DNA of 64,000 bases from Rossellomorea aquimaris TF-12 (GCF_001648555.1 NZ_LQXM01000029.1:248001-312000); one strand, 5' to 3'. Shown: positions 54,457 to 63,155, counted from the first letter of the stretch. The notes: generated from the sequence alone by a model not told the origin. Numbers and translations are program-made.

Positions 54457-54523
54457 AACCTCCCCTCTAATAGGTCTTAAAGTTCCTATGCTACGTTGGA
54501 ATGGATAAAAGCATAGGGAGGTT
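54457..54523 (+). promoter_or_regulatory. Structured leader that sequesters the 5'-nucleotidase ribosome site
   Basis: The Shine-Dalgarno GGGAGG (54516-54521) pairs within AACCTCCC (54457-54464) and GGGAGGTT; an inner stem CCTATGCT/AGCATAGG (54485-54492, 54510-54517) shares two bases with it. The two stems are therefore partly exclusive, and TTTTT follows. This could act as an attenuator or translational switch. Confidence 0.5.
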
Positions 54524-54528
54524 TTTCA

Positions 54529-56145
54529 ATGTCTTGCAATAAACTGACATTACTTGGTTTTGTTATGACGATTTACTTCATCGGCGCATCCTTTTCTTTG
54601 GATTCAAGTGATAACAAGCAGTTCATTCCTGTACAGCTTTTAGGTGTTAATGATTTTCATGGACAACTAGAAACGTATCGAACAGTGGATGGAAAGATTA
54701 CAGGTGGAGCTGAATACCTTTCTGCTTATTTAAAGAAATATAGGAAAAATAACGAACACAGTTTACTCGTCCATTCTGGGGATATGGTTGGCGCCAGCTC
54801 TCCTGTATCAGCACTTATGCAAGATGAGCCAACTGTAGAATTTATGAATAAGGTAGGTTTTGATGTAGGAACGGTTGGAAATCATGAATTCGATGAAGGC
54901 GTGGACGAAATGAAGCGCTTATTGTATGGTGGAAAACATGATAAAACAGGTAATTTTAAAGGTGCCTCCTTTCCTTATACCGCTGCAAATGTTGTTGATA
55001 AAGAAACAAAGGACCCCCTTTTACCTCCTTATGTAATTAAAAAAGTAGAAGATATTCCCATAGGTTTTATTGGAATCGTTACAACCGAAACAAGTGATAT
55101 TGTCCTGCCTAGTGGAATTAAAAATATAGAATTTATAAATGAAGTGGAAGCGATTAATAAAGCAGTTGAAGAATTAAAAAGGCAAGGAGTAAAATCCATC
55201 GTTGTTCTGGCGCATGTTTCTGCATCATCTCATAAGGACGGAAGCAAACCTGCAAAGGAGGTTGTGGAATTCGCACCCGAAATAAATGATGAAGTTGACG
55301 TTATTTTTGGAGGTCATAACCACACATTTGCTAATACAGTAGTGGATGGAAAACTTATTGTAGAATCCTACTCTTATGGCACAGCATTTTCAGATGTTGA
55401 CTTACTCATAGATCCAAAAACCATGGATATAGTTGATAAAAAGGCAAAAATTGTTCGTACTATTCACGATGGGATAGAGCATGATAGAGAGATAAAAGAA
55501 ATGGTGAATCATTACAAAAATGAAAAACAGGAGCTGCTTAGTAAAGTTATAGGTTATACGAATGATCCAATTACAAAGAAACGTACGGAAAGTGGTGAGC
55601 GAACAATTGGGAACACGGTTGCAGATTCCCACCGAAAAGCCATGGGGACAGACCTTGCTTTTATGAACCCAGGAGGTATTCGATCAGATCTTGACCCCGG
55701 CAAAATTACTTGGGGAGAATTATACACCATGCTACCATTTGGTTTTCATCTAGAGAAGCTTTCATTAACAGGCGCACAAATAAGAGATGTTCTCGAGGAG
55801 CAATGGAAAGGAAAGTTTAAAACCGTTCTTCAAACTTCAGGCTTGCACTATTCCTGGAATAAAAATGCACCTGTAGGAGAAAGAATTGTTAGTATGACAG
55901 ATTCTTTTGGAAATCCCATCCTTCTTGAAAAAACTTATACAGTTGCAGTAACAGAGTATTTGGCACAAGGCGGGGACGGGTTTACTAGTTTCAAAGAAGG
56001 TTCAGATCATGAATCTGGCCCCCTTGCCTTAGATGCTTTCATTTCCTATATCAATCAACAAGATGGGGTGCTTACTCCTTCTTCAATGAACCGAATTCGC
56101 TTGGAATTATATCTTATTTGGAGCACACCCCAAATTTTCACATAA
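54529..56145 (+). CDS. Secreted 5'-nucleotidase/UDP-sugar hydrolase family
   Basis: A 538-residue metallophosphoesterase for extracellular nucleotide use. A signal-like start (1-24) precedes the catalytic domain with NDFHG (41-45), GD in HSGDMVG (85), GNHEFD (117-122) and GGHNH. The 5_nucleotid_C domain has GGIRSDL and AQGGDGF. The ending NRIRLELYLIWSTPQIFT lacks an LPXTG or other anchor and looks altered, so it may be truncated. Confidence 0.87.
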   Translation: MSCNKLTLLGFVMTIYFIGASFSLDSSDNKQFIPVQLLGVNDFHGQLETYRTVDGKITGGAEYLSAYLKKYRKNNEHSLLVHSGDMVGASSPVSALMQDEPTVEFMNKVGFDVGTVGNHEFDEGVDEMKRLLYGGKHDKTGNFKGASFPYTAANVVDKETKDPLLPPYVIKKVEDIPIGFIGIVTTETSDIVLPSGIKNIEFINEVEAINKAVEELKRQGVKSIVVLAHVSASSHKDGSKPAKEVVEFAPEINDEVDVIFGGHNHTFANTVVDGKLIVESYSYGTAFSDVDLLIDPKTMDIVDKKAKIVRTIHDGIEHDREIKEMVNHYKNEKQELLSKVIGYTNDPITKKRTESGERTIGNTVADSHRKAMGTDLAFMNPGGIRSDLDPGKITWGELYTMLPFGFHLEKLSLTGAQIRDVLEEQWKGKFKTVLQTSGLHYSWNKNAPVGERIVSMTDSFGNPILLEKTYTVAVTEYLAQGGDGFTSFKEGSDHESGPLALDAFISYINQQDGVLTPSSMNRIRLELYLIWSTPQIFT

Positions 56146-56227
56146 AAATGATTCCTACTTTATAGTCATAAATCAGGCTCTTTTTTCAATTTAAATCGAG
56201 AATGGATGACTTATTTGTTTTCCTATA

Positions 56228-56295
56228 AAGTTGATAAAAAACTGTCCGGAAATATTGAAGTTGATACTAAAGATGTGAAAGTTGATAATAAACGA
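56228..56295 (+). repeat. Short 21/30-bp periodic repeat, KVDNK-type
   Basis: GTTGATAA/ACTAAA-like units begin at 56230, 56260 and 56281, spaced 30 and 21 bases, both multiples of three. In the plus frame they read KVDKK, EVDTK and KVDNK. There is no start codon. The last unit holds the exact 13-mer GTTGATAATAAAC. The rest of the gap 56146-56511 holds one hairpin (56471-56499) and nothing else. Confidence 0.55.
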
Positions 56296-56511
56296 TCACC
56301 TATACTCTTATTAATGACGATTTCCCCTTCATTTTACATTTTAAAACACTCACTGATTTTTTAAAAAAAGTTATAAACCATACCATTTTAGGCAATATAC
56401 ACAATTAATCAAACTTTCCAATTGGTTAGCCACCTGCCTATTCATCATTGCTTTAAATTCATATACATAGAAGGAATGCCCTTATAAAGGGCATTCCTTC
56501 AAACTTTTAAT

Positions 56512-57015
56512 TTATCCATTAAATGCTTCTGAATATTTCACAATACCGTTTACATTTTTTAATGCTTTCGGAACAAGCTCCAGAACCATAAAAGCTTCGT
56601 CTGATACTTCAAATGGGGCACTGATTCCGTGATCACTTGCCTTTTTAAAGCCAAATTTAGGATAATAATCAGCATGCCCCAATACCACAACCGATGTAAA
56701 TCCACGTTCTTTTGCAACTTTAATACCCTGTTGAATTAATAATGATCCAATCCCCCTTCCTTGATGTTGAGGAAGCACCGCCACTGGCGCAAGGGCTATG
56801 GATGGATAAGAATCAATAGTTATATGACTAAACAGAATGTGGCCAACAATTATAGTTTTATTTAAGACAGCAACAAGTGAAAGCTCCGGTATATATGCTT
56901 CCGATTGTCGGATTTTGGTGATTAGTAGGGATTCTGCCTTCTGCTTAAAAGCTAAGTCGTTTACTTTCTTTATTTTAGTGAAGTCTTCTGGTTGTTCTTC
57001 TCTTATTGAAATCAA
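56512..57015 (-). CDS. GNAT family N-acetyltransferase
   Basis: A 168-residue acetyltransferase with motif A LAPVAVLPQHQGRGIGSLLIQQG (QGRGIG) and VVVLGHADYYPKFGF, typical of the YhbS-like branch. I start it at TTG 57015: GGAGG is eight bases upstream. The first in-frame TTG (57030) would place the start before that site. The 12-mer repeat forms part of the ribosome-binding region here. Confidence 0.85.
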   Translation of the reverse strand: MISIREEQPEDFTKIKKVNDLAFKQKAESLLITKIRQSEAYIPELSLVAVLNKTIIVGHILFSHITIDSYPSIALAPVAVLPQHQGRGIGSLLIQQGIKVAKERGFTSVVVLGHADYYPKFGFKKASDHGISAPFEVSDEAFMVLELVPKALKNVNGIVKYSEAFNG

Positions 57016-57026
57016 GGTCCGTCCCT
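57015..57026 (-). repeat. Dispersed 12-mer AGGGACGGACCT, copy at the GNAT start
   Basis: An exact copy on the gene strand; its final T is the first base of the proposed TTG start codon, and the GGAGG just before it serves as ribosome site. Confidence 0.85.
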
Positions 57027-57093
57027 CCAAAGTATATTTACAACTGAATTGGTTACCATTATAGTAGCAAACGCGCTAGATGGAGGTGAAAGA

Positions 57094-57177
57094 ATGGTTA
57101 GAAAGGAATGTTCTTGTAATCGTTGTTCGTGTAAAACGAAAAAAGAATGCGACTGCCCATGTTGTTGTGAGAAGTAA
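57094..57177 (+). CDS. Cysteine-rich 27-residue peptide, metallothionein-like
   Basis: GGAGG stands six bases before ATG. The product has nine cysteines in 27 residues (CSCNRCSC, CDCPCCC) separated by basic residues, with no hydrophobic stretch. Such CxC/CC clustering is the hallmark of metal-binding thioneins. It is not recognised as any described family. It lies divergent from the GNAT gene and is followed by a hairpin (57182-57218). Confidence 0.65.
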   Translation: MVRKECSCNRCSCKTKKECDCPCCCEK

Positions 57178-57181
57178 TACA

Positions 57182-57218
57182 AGAAACCCTTATGCTTAGA
57201 ATATGCATAGGGGTTTCT
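57182..57218. terminator. Hairpin between convergent genes
   Basis: Fourteen-base arms AGAAACCCTTATGC/GCATAGGGGTTTCT between the cysteine-rich peptide and the acyl-CoA dehydrogenase. The T-tails are weak, so it may be a poor terminator. Confidence 0.55.
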
Positions 57219-57222
57219 GAGG

Positions 57223-58902
57223 TTATACAGATACGTTCTCTCCTACTATCTCATCAAAATATTTGACTGCTTTCATTTCATCATTAATCCAATCATCGCT
57301 CCACGTTTTTTCAATAAAGATTTCTGCCAACATTCTCTTTCTGTCTCCACCTTGAAGATGAGCATCTTTTAAGCTAATGATGCTTTCAAAGATATTTGCC
57401 ATGAGTTCAGCAATTCTTTTTGCGTGAAAGGTTTGTATGTCAGGTGCGGCATTTTCTACTTTTCTAGTTAATTGTTGTAACGTTCGTATTCCATCCTTAA
57501 TTGGAATGACTAAACTCAGTAAAGAATCTGGTAGATTAAGAAGCTCATTGTTCATTTCTTCTATAAATAGCTCGTGAGCTTTATGCTTACCCATCAGTCT
57601 GAGAACTTCTAGACCAAGAATATTTGCTGTTCCTTCCCAAACAGTCAGCACTTGTGCATCACGGAGTAAACGTGGGAGGACAAAGTCTTCTATATAGCCA
57701 TTTCCTCCATGCATTTCAATGCTTTCATGACAGAAGTGAATGGCTTGCTCAGCAGATTCTTTTTTCAATATTGCGATCAGCAATCGAGTAAGAACCGCTT
57801 CGTTTTCATTGGTAGGTGAATCTTCAGACATTACACGATCATACAAATGGACGAGATAAAAAATTGCGCTCGTTTCAACTTCCTGCTTTGCCGCTAGATG
57901 GGACAGCGTTTCCTTTACCATTGAATAATTAGCAAGGGACTGGCCAAATGCTTCACGGTGATAAGCATAATTTCGAGCTTCTAAATAAGCTCTTCTCATA
58001 ATCCCAATCGAAGCGACGCTATTGCATATCCTGGATAAATTCAGTGCTTCCATCATGTAATAGATTCCTTTATTCGGTTGACCGACAAGATAGCCTGTGG
58101 CTCCTTGAAACTCCACTTCCGCTGAAGGGACAGCGCGTACACCAAGCTTATCCTTAAGACGACGAATATGAATACCGTTAAGGGAATTATCATCCTTTCG
58201 CCAAGGTACTGCAAATAAACTAAGACCTTTAGTACCTTCACCCGATCCTTCTATTCGTGCCAGTACCATGGTCACCCCACACATACCTGAATTTGAGGCG
58301 AAATATTTTTCTCCAAAAAGCTGGTAGGTGTCACCAGTAGGAATTGCTTTGGTATCATTCGCCCCTACATCACTCCCACCTTGCCTTTCAGTTAAAAAGG
58401 TAGCTCCTTCATATAAATCAACTTCTCCTGTTGAAAGAACATGAGGTAAGAACCGTTCCTTCACCTCGTCAGATGCATATTTTTCCAATAGCAGGGCTGT
58501 GGCCATAGTCAGCGTGACTGGACAGTAAAAACCAGCTTCAGTTTGAGATAATAGATATCCTTGTGCAAATGAATACATATAATTCCCTTTATGACCTAAA
58601 GCAGGAATCTCCTTATGAATATATCCAACAATTCCTTTTTTGTAAGTTTGATCTACTGTTTTCTTATAGCCATCATTCACCCAAATTTCAGAGATTTCTT
58701 CCCCGTGCCGATTGTATTTAATGAGTCGAGGCTGTCCTTCTCGATCAGTATGGACAGCTCTTTCATCAATTTCCCCAGCACTCATTTCTCCAAATTCTGT
58801 TAATTCTTCTTCTGCCCAAGAAAAGAAATCATCCTTCAAATACATCTTCATTAAAGATTGTAGATGAGGATCCTCTAAATAAAAATTATTAATATTTTTC
58901 AT
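57223..58902 (-). CDS. Acyl-CoA dehydrogenase family protein
   Basis: A 559-residue FAD enzyme of the ACAD superfamily. ALLLEKYASDEVKERFLPHVLS, GATFLTERQGGSDVG, AYLEARNYAYHREAFGQSL and MHGGNGYIEDFVLPRLLRDAQV are its conserved blocks; the last holds the flavin/adenine-loop motif. The extra C-terminal 100 residues resemble the long (AidB-like) branch. Its substrate is open; the MerR gene upstream suggests branched-chain or fatty acid breakdown. 161 bases separate the two. Confidence 0.88.
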   Translation of the reverse strand: MKNINNFYLEDPHLQSLMKMYLKDDFFSWAEEELTEFGEMSAGEIDERAVHTDREGQPRLIKYNRHGEEISEIWVNDGYKKTVDQTYKKGIVGYIHKEIPALGHKGNYMYSFAQGYLLSQTEAGFYCPVTLTMATALLLEKYASDEVKERFLPHVLSTGEVDLYEGATFLTERQGGSDVGANDTKAIPTGDTYQLFGEKYFASNSGMCGVTMVLARIEGSGEGTKGLSLFAVPWRKDDNSLNGIHIRRLKDKLGVRAVPSAEVEFQGATGYLVGQPNKGIYYMMEALNLSRICNSVASIGIMRRAYLEARNYAYHREAFGQSLANYSMVKETLSHLAAKQEVETSAIFYLVHLYDRVMSEDSPTNENEAVLTRLLIAILKKESAEQAIHFCHESIEMHGGNGYIEDFVLPRLLRDAQVLTVWEGTANILGLEVLRLMGKHKAHELFIEEMNNELLNLPDSLLSLVIPIKDGIRTLQQLTRKVENAAPDIQTFHAKRIAELMANIFESIISLKDAHLQGGDRKRMLAEIFIEKTWSDDWINDEMKAVKYFDEIVGENVSV

Positions 58903-59063
58903 GAAGTCACCTCGTTTGATTTTTTATCGAAGTACTTGTATTAGCAACTTTCCATTTGTATGTCAAAAGGAAGTCTTTTAAGAAGACTTTTGTATTCATC
59001 TTAAATGTTCAGTATTCGCTGGCTCGTGAACTGTATCTATTCTCGTATTAAGAAAATATTCAG

Positions 59064-59444
59064 CTACTTCTCCCCTAACTCATTTAATTTTTCTTGAAAT
59101 TCATTTCGGAGTTTCTCCATTTCCTTTTTCATTTCTTGAAGCTCCTCGATAAAGGTACCCACCTCCTCTATGCGTTTCGTTCCATATTCTATCGTACGTT
59201 CCAACTGCTTTCTCCCGCTGCGATCCTGATCAAAAAGAAGTACCATTTCTTTGATTTCGTCCAGGGAAAATCCAAATCTTTTTCCTCTTAAAATTAATTT
59301 AAGCTTCGTAATATCTTTCTTTGTGTATACTCTTCTGCCCGATTCAGTCCTTGCAGGATGAAGGAGATGTAACTCTTCATAGTAACGAATTGTTCTTGTG
59401 GTAACATTAAACGATTGAGCAAGTTGGGTAATGGTCAAGTTCAT
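59064..59444 (-). CDS. MerR family regulator (LiuR-like)
   Basis: A 126-residue MerR protein: HTH TITQLAQSFNVTTRTIRYYEELHLLHPARTESGRRVY, then a long coiled coil (about 75-120). No metal-binding cysteines are visible, so it is not a metal sensor. LiuR-type regulators control leucine and fatty acid degradation genes. ATG 59444 is used because the AGGATG site precedes it; a start three codons upstream lies on that site. Confidence 0.85.
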   Translation of the reverse strand: MNLTITQLAQSFNVTTRTIRYYEELHLLHPARTESGRRVYTKKDITKLKLILRGKRFGFSLDEIKEMVLLFDQDRSGRKQLERTIEYGTKRIEEVGTFIEELQEMKKEMEKLRNEFQEKLNELGEK

Positions 59445-59490
59445 TTTTATCATCCTGTTATTAGAATATTTCGATATTTTTATTTTAACA

Positions 59491-59506
59491 TTTACGTTAA
59501 CGTAAA
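59491..59506. promoter_or_regulatory. LiuR-type operator
   Basis: A perfect 16-base palindrome, TTTACGTTAACGTAAA, 47 bases upstream of the MerR start. It agrees with the known LiuR motif (TTGACGTTWACGTMAA-like). Autoregulation of the MerR-acyl-CoA dehydrogenase unit is likely. Confidence 0.75.
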
Positions 59507-59697
59507 GTTCAATTCATTTTTAAAATAAAAAACTTTTGGAGGTGAATAAGTTTGAAGTTGGGGGGTATATGTTTTTCTTATAAAAGGATTTTAGAATGAT
59601 ATATATGTTGTAAATAATTATAAAAAGCTGATAATAAACGTGTGAATTTGAAAATATTTAGTTCAGTGTAATAAATAAAGACTACGATTTTTTGAAG

Positions 59698-59781
59698 TTG
59701 AAAATAATATTCCTATTATTGAAAATAAAACCCGAAAAATTGAAAATCAAAGTTTAAATGTTGATAATAAACTTTTATTTT
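59698..59781 (+). repeat. Four tandem 21-bp units, TTGAAAATAAA/TTGATAATAAA type
   Basis: TTGAAAAT or TTGATAAT begins at 59698, 59719, 59740 and 59761, exactly 21 bases apart. In the plus frame they translate to VENNIPI, IENKTRK, IENQSLN and VDNKLLF, then a stop. There is no start codon. A single related unit (GCTGATAATAAAC) is at 59627. The 59507-59868 gap holds nothing else. Confidence 0.6.
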
Positions 59782-59868
59782 GAGTTCATTTATAAAGAAA
59801 AGTTTCTTTTTATTCTTCTAATCAACGCTATTATTTAATCAAATCCTATCTTCAGCTTAAAAATCATT

Positions 59869-59905
59869 AAAATAACCCTTGAATTAACAATTCAAGGGTT
59901 ATTTT
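59869..59905 (-). terminator. Terminator of the TraB gene
   Basis: Seventeen-base stem AAAATAACCCTTGAATT and its complement with a 3-nt loop, ending in Ts on the minus strand. Confidence 0.85.
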
Positions 59906-59969
59906 TCATAAATTTTTGCACACTAACACGGTGTTAATTCTTTCTGTCAGAATAGCTTACAAGCAATTA

Positions 59970-61145
59970 TTAAAGGTTTTCAATAAATAATCGAACCACA
60001 TCTGCCCCACCGATAAACGTCCCTAATGAACTACCTAGGTTTGCTAAAACAACAATCAGGAGAATTCGAGTAACTTTGTTACGCCAAAATCCCTTTATAC
60101 TTAACACGTCATCAGCGAGAGAGTCAAAATCACCTACATTTGGTCTTTTGAAATAGGCTTGAACGAAACCTGCGAACCAGCCTGCTGCCAAAAGTGGATT
60201 TAATGAAGTGATTGGTGCTGCAACGAATGCGGTTAAAATGGCTAATGGATGACCTAATCCAATCGCCACACCTAGTGCCGAGAAACACCCATTCCATAAA
60301 ATCCAACTGATGGATTGTTGTATACCTGCATCCGGGTTATTAATAAACGTAAAAGCTATCACGGTAAGAATCATTAACGGAATGGCCCACCCGATAATCT
60401 TTGGAATCTTTGATTTAGGTGGACGTTCATTTAGTTTCGCTAAATTATGTTCATTGTGAATTTCTTGAGTAATACCTGGGACATGAGCTGCACCTAAAAC
60501 AGCGACGATCTTCTGTCCTGGAGCTTCTTTAATTTTCTGAGCTAGATACTGATCACGCTCATCAATTAATGGAGTCTTCAATTTTGGAAAAACTTGCGTG
60601 AATTCATTAAGCATGGAATCAAGCATATCCTGAGACTTTATTCTCTCGAGCTCCTCTTCAGTAATGGTTTCATTACTAAAGATACTCATAATGATTTGGG
60701 TAAGAAGCTTTGCTTTCCCTGTAAACCCTACACTACTCCAAATACGGGAAAAGGTGATTTGAATATTTCGGTCAGCAAGGACGAGCTCTGCACCTGTATC
60801 TTTCGCTGATTCAATTCCTTGAATCATCTCCTGCCCTGGTTTAATGCCAAACTGCTTCGCCATTCTTCGTTGGAAAGAACCAATGGCTAGATTCATCAAA
60901 AGCAAGGTGGCTTTCCGATCTTTAATAACCTTAAAAATGTCCGTATCTTTCCACTTGTCACCATCTACAATGGATTGGTATCGTTGTTCATCAAGTTCTA
61001 TACAAACAGTATCGGGATGTTCAGCTTCTATCACTTCTTTTACCTGCTCTGCACTTTGCTTTGATACATGAGCTGTTCCGATGAGGATGAGTTCTTTCCC
61101 ATCCATATGTATTCTTGTAATATTCTTTTCAGTTTCTGTTAACAT
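59970..61145 (-). CDS. TraB/PrgY/GumN family membrane protein
   Basis: A 391-residue protein with an N-terminal TraB domain (about 1-235), marked by LILIGTAHVSK, VCIELDEQRYQ and VAVLGAAHVPGI, and a C-terminal membrane part with four to five helices. TraB/PrgY proteins bind or degrade peptide pheromones in some Gram-positives; a role in signalling or proteolysis is possible. ATG 61145 has AAGGAAGG six bases upstream. Single gene. Confidence 0.86.
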   Translation of the reverse strand: MLTETEKNITRIHMDGKELILIGTAHVSKQSAEQVKEVIEAEHPDTVCIELDEQRYQSIVDGDKWKDTDIFKVIKDRKATLLLMNLAIGSFQRRMAKQFGIKPGQEMIQGIESAKDTGAELVLADRNIQITFSRIWSSVGFTGKAKLLTQIIMSIFSNETITEEELERIKSQDMLDSMLNEFTQVFPKLKTPLIDERDQYLAQKIKEAPGQKIVAVLGAAHVPGITQEIHNEHNLAKLNERPPKSKIPKIIGWAIPLMILTVIAFTFINNPDAGIQQSISWILWNGCFSALGVAIGLGHPLAILTAFVAAPITSLNPLLAAGWFAGFVQAYFKRPNVGDFDSLADDVLSIKGFWRNKVTRILLIVVLANLGSSLGTFIGGADVVRLFIENL

Positions 61146-61258
61146 TGAGTACCTTCCTTTAAGTCCAATGACTTCCATTTCATTCTACTATACAATGATA
61201 AACTAGTTTTTAAGAAAAGTTAAATAAATTCTGCTAAGTATCATTTTTTCATAAAAGA

Positions 61259-61293
61259 ACATCCCGAAATTATAAGATAATTTCGGGATGTTT
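61259..61293 (-). terminator. Terminator of the vWA gene
   Basis: Fifteen-base stem AACATCCCGAAATTA/TAATTTCGGGATGTT followed by CTTTT on the minus strand, five bases past the stop. Confidence 0.8.
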
Positions 61294-61297
61294 AAAA

Positions 61298-61891
61298 TTA
61301 TTTATCGTAGCTTATTCTTTTTTCTGATACAGCCTCACATGCTTTCTCGTACATTGAACCTACTCCTTCACTAGAAGCAACGAAGTTATAGGCATTATTC
61401 ATGTCAATTCCGATACTATCCGCTTCTTTAGCAGCATCAATGTTGGCACCTAGGAAAATGAATTCCCAATTGTATTTCTCCTTCTGATGATTGATGAGAT
61501 CTTTCACTTTTTCATAAGTGAATTCAACGCTGGCATTCTCCATACCGTCTGTTGTAATGACGAAGATTACCTTGCCAGGTTGATCTTCTTCATTCAATTT
61601 CGATAATCGATATCCAACATCTAAAATTGTTTTTCCTACTGCATCAAGTAGCGCTGTACTGCCTTTTACATAATATTCTTTGTCAGATAACCTGGCATGA
61701 TTTGCTTCTACACCATTCCATAGAAGTTCATACTCTCCATCAAATAAAACCGTTGTCACTAATGTCTTACCATCCAACCCACTCTGCCTGTCAATAAATG
61801 CATTAAATCCACCAATTGTGTCCTCTTCAAGACCTGACATAGAGCCACTTCTGTCTACAAGAAAGATAATTTCCGTTACATCTTTATTCAT
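61298..61891 (-). CDS. von Willebrand factor A (vWA) domain protein
   Basis: A 197-residue stand-alone vWA domain. The MIDAS motif is D13-R-S15-G-S17, with the threonine in KGSTALLDA and the aspartate in TTDGMEN. It is cytosolic, like TerY. It lies divergent from the HTH protein, 100 bases away, an arrangement that suggests shared control. GGAAG is eight bases before ATG. Confidence 0.87.
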   Translation of the reverse strand: MNKDVTEIIFLVDRSGSMSGLEEDTIGGFNAFIDRQSGLDGKTLVTTVLFDGEYELLWNGVEANHARLSDKEYYVKGSTALLDAVGKTILDVGYRLSKLNEEDQPGKVIFVITTDGMENASVEFTYEKVKDLINHQKEKYNWEFIFLGANIDAAKEADSIGIDMNNAYNFVASSEGVGSMYEKACEAVSEKRISYDK

Positions 61892-61991
61892 ATTTTCAAC
61901 TTCCTTTCATTTAGGTTCTGATATAATAATATCTATATTCACACTGCATTTGGTCGCCTGGTAAGCGTCATTTATAGAGGGGTGTCAGCAC

Positions 61992-62474
61992 ATGTTAAAT
62001 GAAAAGATATTATTAGAGTTACAGAGATACATAGAAAACAACATTTCCTTACACATTTATGAAATTCAAGAACAAGAAAAATTTCATTCAGAGGATATTT
62101 ATTCGAGTGAATTGGAGGAGTTTATCAATAGCCGTCGTCAGTTAACCTTTTCTGAAATCTTACTAAAGATGATTGATGAAAAAGGGCATAGTGATACTGA
62201 TATATACAAGAAAGCCAGAATTGACCGTCGCCATTTCTCTAAGATACGTTCTAATGCAAACTACCAAATTGGAAAACAAAAAGCGATTGCTCTGGCTCTA
62301 GCCCTTGAACTAAGCAAAAAAGAAGCCGACTATCTTTTAGGATCTGCCGGCTTCTCTTTATCAGATAGTGAAACATTTGATTTAGTCATTCAATTTTGTA
62401 TCGAAAAAAATATCTATGACTTAGATGATGTTAATCAAGCATTGGATTATTTTAGTTTAAAGACAATGTTTTAA
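61992..62474 (+). CDS. HTH protein of the macro-domain-associated type
   Basis: A 160-residue protein. The C-terminal 110 residues (LTFSEILLKMIDEKGHSDTD, RIDRRHFSKIRSNANY and EADYLLGSAGFSLSDSE...) match, from memory, the C-terminal extension of many bacterial macro-domain proteins. It includes an HTH-like stretch. The macro domain itself is absent. The N-terminus is a coiled, acidic helix. Function unknown; divergent from the vWA gene. Confidence 0.7.
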   Translation: MLNEKILLELQRYIENNISLHIYEIQEQEKFHSEDIYSSELEEFINSRRQLTFSEILLKMIDEKGHSDTDIYKKARIDRRHFSKIRSNANYQIGKQKAIALALALELSKKEADYLLGSAGFSLSDSETFDLVIQFCIEKNIYDLDDVNQALDYFSLKTMF

Positions 62475-62561
62475 CGTTAGATTTATATATTCAAAGCTAA
62501 AAGTGTCTTTATATTTGCCTTAGAGCAGCCCCTTCTTTTGTTGATAAAAAGCGCTTTCTTA

Positions 62562-63155
62562 CTATGTATTTATTATAATATCAGCTTTACTTAATGGATT
62601 AACATGGTCTAAGTAATAATTTTCTGCTTTCCAGTATCTATTTTTAAATTTTTCAATATTTTGTTTTGTTGTTTCAGCTTCTCGACTAAACCTCCTTTCT
62701 CTAGAACAGTTCAGATAAACTACTGTATCGTAAATCTCTCTCCATTTTTCTCTTTGAAGAAAAACACCCTCAACAATAATCAAACCCTTCTTAGGTAAAG
62801 TTACCTGACGAAATTCTTGTGATTCGGTTTTCTCATCATAAAAAGGAAGCTTTAATTGATTTTCTTTCCTTAGTTTTTTTAGCAGATTCATTTTTAGCCA
62901 TTCAATGTCCCATTGTAATTGATAGTATTCGTACCACTCTTCGTGTCCAGTATGATATCTTTTTTCCCTTCCCACAATGTGATCATCTATATGAAAAATA
63001 TGAAATGGAATATTTTGTTTTTTGAGTATGTTACTAAATTGATTAACAAATGTGGTTTTTCCAGAACGGCTTAACCAGTCTATTCCTAATATATGCCTTT
63101 GTTCGCTTTTTTCAACCGCATTAATTAATTCTTTTAAATCTATACTGATTTCCAT
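62562..63155 (-). CDS. P-loop kinase, uridine-kinase-like
   Basis: A 197-residue protein. Walker A is GIDWLSRSGKTTFVNQF (about 24-40), FHIDDHIVGREKRYHTG is the usual nucleoside-kinase acidic loop, and LIIVEGVFLQREKWREIYD ends the core. It probably phosphorylates a nucleoside or similar small molecule, but the substrate cannot be named. Single gene. Confidence 0.82.
   Translation of the reverse strand: MEISIDLKELINAVEKSEQRHILGIDWLSRSGKTTFVNQFSNILKKQNIPFHIFHIDDHIVGREKRYHTGHEEWYEYYQLQWDIEWLKMNLLKKLRKENQLKLPFYDEKTESQEFRQVTLPKKGLIIVEGVFLQREKWREIYDTVVYLNCSRERRFSREAETTKQNIEKFKNRYWKAENYYLDHVNPLSKADIIINT

Noticed and set aside
56471..56499. Hairpin after the GNAT gene as a terminator
   Set aside because: The stem is good but neither strand has a T-run; kept only as a remark.
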